Below are positions 14,482 through 16,096 of a DNA stretch of 16,096 nt, piece by piece. The stretch covers positions 1 to 16,096 of the forward strand of contig CAJBIL010000386.1 in assembly GCA_903953145.1 (NCBI GenBank), in the 5' to 3' direction. Numbering within the stretch: position 1 is the first letter of the stretch; the number at the start of each line of letters is the position of its first letter. Both the position numbers and the translations under genes were made by a program. The notes under the pieces were generated by a model. That model made no database searches. It saw only the letters and a program-made list of their open reading frames with translations, and was not told the DNA's origin. This stretch comes from an uncultured beta proteobacterium. Lineage in GTDB: Bacteria; Pseudomonadota; Gammaproteobacteria; Burkholderiales; Rhodocyclaceae.

Positions 14482-15189
14482 CTATCCGACACAGGCTAAC
14501 TGCGCCAGATCATCCGCCTCCAGCCACAACCACTCGCCAATCGGCAAGCTTGCTGGCAGACAATAACCACCTATTGAAACGCGCTGTAGTGCTTCAACCC
14601 GATTACCCGCAGCCGCTACCATTCTTTTAACCAAGTGATATTTACCTTCAGTCACCGTTAATTGGATCAAGTGATCCGAGATCCTTTCACAAGCAGCGGC
14701 AGCAATTGGTAATGGCTCATCATTCAACTGAACGCCGGCTAACAGTGCTGCAATCTGTAAATCATCGACAGAATGCTTTGCAGTAACCAGGTAAACTTTT
14801 GGAATTTTTTTCTTCGGTGAACTGTAGGTATGGATAAACTGACCGTCGTCAGTAAGAAGCAGTAATCCTGTTGTGTCCTCATCCAGACGTCCAACAGCCT
14901 GCACATTACGGGTCAGCAGAAAACGGGGGAGCAACGAATAGACGCTTGGATGGTGTTTGGGCTTGTGCGAACACTCGTAGTCGGCTGGCTTATTGAGTGC
15001 CAGATAAACAAGTTTCCGAAAAACCAGTGGCTGTCCATCAACGGTAAAGCTAAATCCTTCCGGCTGAAAATCGGCATAAGGGTCGTCACAAGGCACACCA
15101 TTGACGGTAACCCGACCATTACAAATCAGTGAACGACATTCCGGACGGCTACCAAAACCTTGTGATCGCAGCAGACGTTCAAGTTCCAT
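14482..15189 (-). CDS. rsuA: 16S rRNA pseudouridine-516 synthase (RsuA family)
   Basis: RsuA converts U516 of 16S rRNA to pseudouridine. The 235-residue product has an N-terminal S4 RNA-binding domain (about 1-45, LLRSQGFGSRPECRSLICNG) and the RsuA/RluB/E/F catalytic domain. The catalytic aspartate is D103 in VGRLDEDTTGLLLLTDDG. The other signatures are the LALNKPADYECS stretch (about 63-74), SSPKKKIPKVYLVTAKH (about 127-143), and EGKYHLVKRMVAAAGNRVEALQR (near 185-207, written here in part). The length matches E. coli RsuA (231). A CAGGAAA Shine-Dalgarno lies five bases before the ATG. It lies 36 bp after gyrB on the same strand. GC content of the sampled parts is near 45%, visibly lower than gyrB. 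RluB, RluE or RluF would be alternatives, but overall length and motif order favour RsuA. Confidence 0.88.
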   Translation of the reverse strand: MELERLLRSQGFGSRPECRSLICNGRVTVNGVPCDDPYADFQPEGFSFTVDGQPLVFRKLVYLALNKPADYECSHKPKHHPSVYSLLPRFLLTRNVQAVGRLDEDTTGLLLLTDDGQFIHTYSSPKKKIPKVYLVTAKHSVDDLQIAALLAGVQLNDEPLPIAAAACERISDHLIQLTVTEGKYHLVKRMVAAAGNRVEALQRVSIGGYCLPASLPIGEWLWLEADDLAQLACVG

Positions 15190-15225
15190 CGTGTTTCCTG
15201 AATTTGCTTCAGATAAAGTTCAAAC

Positions 15226-16096
15226 TTAAACGTCGATATTACGGGCGGCCAAAGCGTTCGATTCGATGAAATGTCTACGCGGCTCGACCAGCTCGCCCAT
15301 CAGGGTCGTGAAGATTTCATCCGCACCAATCGCGTCTTCAATCTGCACTTTGAGCAAGCGTCGAACCGTCGGATCCATCGTCGTTTCCCACAACTGTGCC
15401 GGGTTCATTTCACCGAGACCTTTATAGCGCTGTTTGCTGACGCCGCGCTCGACTTCCGAGAGGAGCCAACGCATCGTTTCAGCAAAACTGCCGACGACCT
15501 GCTTCTTTTCACCACGTGCCACAAACCCGCCGGTGCCGAATAACCCCGCCAGCAACTCAGCAGTTTTGCGCAATTGCACGTAGTCACCACTCACCAGAAG
15601 ATCCTCGTCGATAACGCTAATCTTCAGATTGCCGTGGTGCATTTTCTCCAGACGCAACTGCCAGCGCTCGTGTGCATCGTCGTAACGTGCAAGAATGTGG
15701 ATACCCAGTTTGTTACCAATCACCTTCATCAAGGCGTCGGCACTGATTTCTGCCGTCGCTTTATCGGTTAATTGGATTTTCAGATTGGCATCAATAAGTG
15801 CGTGGAGTACCTGCGGGTTAATCATGTGCGAGAGGCGGTTGATCACCGCTTCAGCAAGCAGATATTCGCGTGACAATTCTTCGAGGGCTGAACCGGAAAT
15901 TTCCTGCGCGCCAGCTTTGGGCGTCAGGACGGCGTCCTCAAGCGCGAGGCGTAGCAGGAACTGGTTGTATTCGTGATCATCCTTGAGGTAACGCTCGGTC
16001 TTGCCGTGCTTGACCTTGTACAAAGGCGGCTGGGCAATGTAGATGTGACCACGTTCCACCAGCTCAGGCATCTGACGGTAGAAGAAAGTAAGCAGC
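15226..16096 (-). CDS. gyrB: DNA gyrase subunit B, C-terminal part (starts beyond the right edge)
   Basis: The frame is open to the window edge; 290 codons are present, beginning LLTFFYRQMPELVERGHIYI. This is the TOPRIM and C-terminal part of GyrB, the ATPase subunit of gyrase that with GyrA introduces negative supercoils. Visible landmarks are AQPPLYKVKHGK, the long insertion typical of proteobacterial GyrB between YLKDD and the following conserved block (about residues 38-205), QRYKGLGEMNPAQLWETTMD, and the ending EPRRHFIESNALAARNIDV. The insertion and KYGLGEMNP-type motif favour GyrB over ParE. In related genomes the order is dnaA-dnaN-gyrB near oriC; if that holds here, oriC is to the right. 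An internal ATG at 16071 is not the start, because the preceding codons already encode the conserved LLTFFYRQ. Confidence 0.96.
   Translation of the reverse strand, partial: LLTFFYRQMPELVERGHIYIAQPPLYKVKHGKTERYLKDDHEYNQFLLRLALEDAVLTPKAGAQEISGSALEELSREYLLAEAVINRLSHMINPQVLHALIDANLKIQLTDKATAEISADALMKVIGNKLGIHILARYDDAHERWQLRLEKMHHGNLKISVIDEDLLVSGDYVQLRKTAELLAGLFGTGGFVARGEKKQVVGSFAETMRWLLSEVERGVSKQRYKGLGEMNPAQLWETTMDPTVRRLLKVQIEDAIGADEIFTTLMGELVEPRRHFIESNALAARNIDV

Noticed and set aside
15198..15212. Small inverted repeat CTGAA/TTCAG between gyrB and rsuA
   Set aside because: Five-base stem without T-run; too weak to call a terminator and overlaps the rsuA Shine-Dalgarno region.
15513..15518. CACGTG core within gyrB as a parS
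   Set aside because: Flanks on both sides are unlike the consensus.

Overview
The window looks like an origin-proximal piece of a betaproteobacterial chromosome, most likely Rhodocyclales (Dechloromonas/Azonexus-like). This rests on protein flavour and gene order: NtrY, DUF4390 and RsmB in tandem, Def-Fmt facing a LysM/DprA/Smg/topoisomerase operon, a betaproteobacterial-type OxyR with Dps, and the 3' end of gyrB at the right edge. No database search was possible, so the taxon is an inference. The window is almost entirely housekeeping or core accessory genes. I see no insertion sequence, prophage, CRISPR array, tRNA or rRNA, and no gap above about 240 bp.

Layout, left to right. (1) 1-2550, minus strand: rsmB, a secreted DUF4390 protein and the start of the sensor kinase ntrY, tightly overlapping (transcribed right to left). 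(2) 2593-4438, plus strand: a CDF metal-efflux transporter followed by an exported S1/P1-type zinc nuclease. This pair separates rsmB from htpX-fmt-def. (3) 4525-6887, minus strand: def, fmt and htpX. def and fmt overlap by 4 bp, and htpX has what looks like its own sigma-32 heat-shock promoter overlapping the end of fmt. (4) 7129-12496, plus strand: a LysM protein, dprA, smg, then a type IA topoisomerase III. (5) 12570-16096, minus strand: gyrB (3' part), rsuA, a DsrE-family protein, oxyR and dps. A good OxyR-box-plus-promoter arrangement lies between oxyR and dps.

The most notable non-coding signals are two near-perfect 16-bp parS centromere sites (4472-4487 and 12529-12544, about 8 kb apart). 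Each lies in an intergenic gap between convergent genes, and the second directly abuts a strong bidirectional terminator. With gyrB at the edge, they suggest that oriC lies beyond the right end and that the window is part of the ParABS-bound origin domain.

How the genes work together: def and fmt handle N-formyl-methionine at the two ends of translation initiation. rsmB and rsuA modify 16S rRNA. Topoisomerase III and GyrB control DNA topology. DprA handles incoming single-stranded DNA. HtpX is a membrane quality-control protease. OxyR and Dps form a peroxide-response pair. I did not find a convincing new defence or mobile system. The best second-look items are the parS pair, the OxyR/dps operator, the sigma-32/htpX promoter and the inserted transporter-nuclease module.
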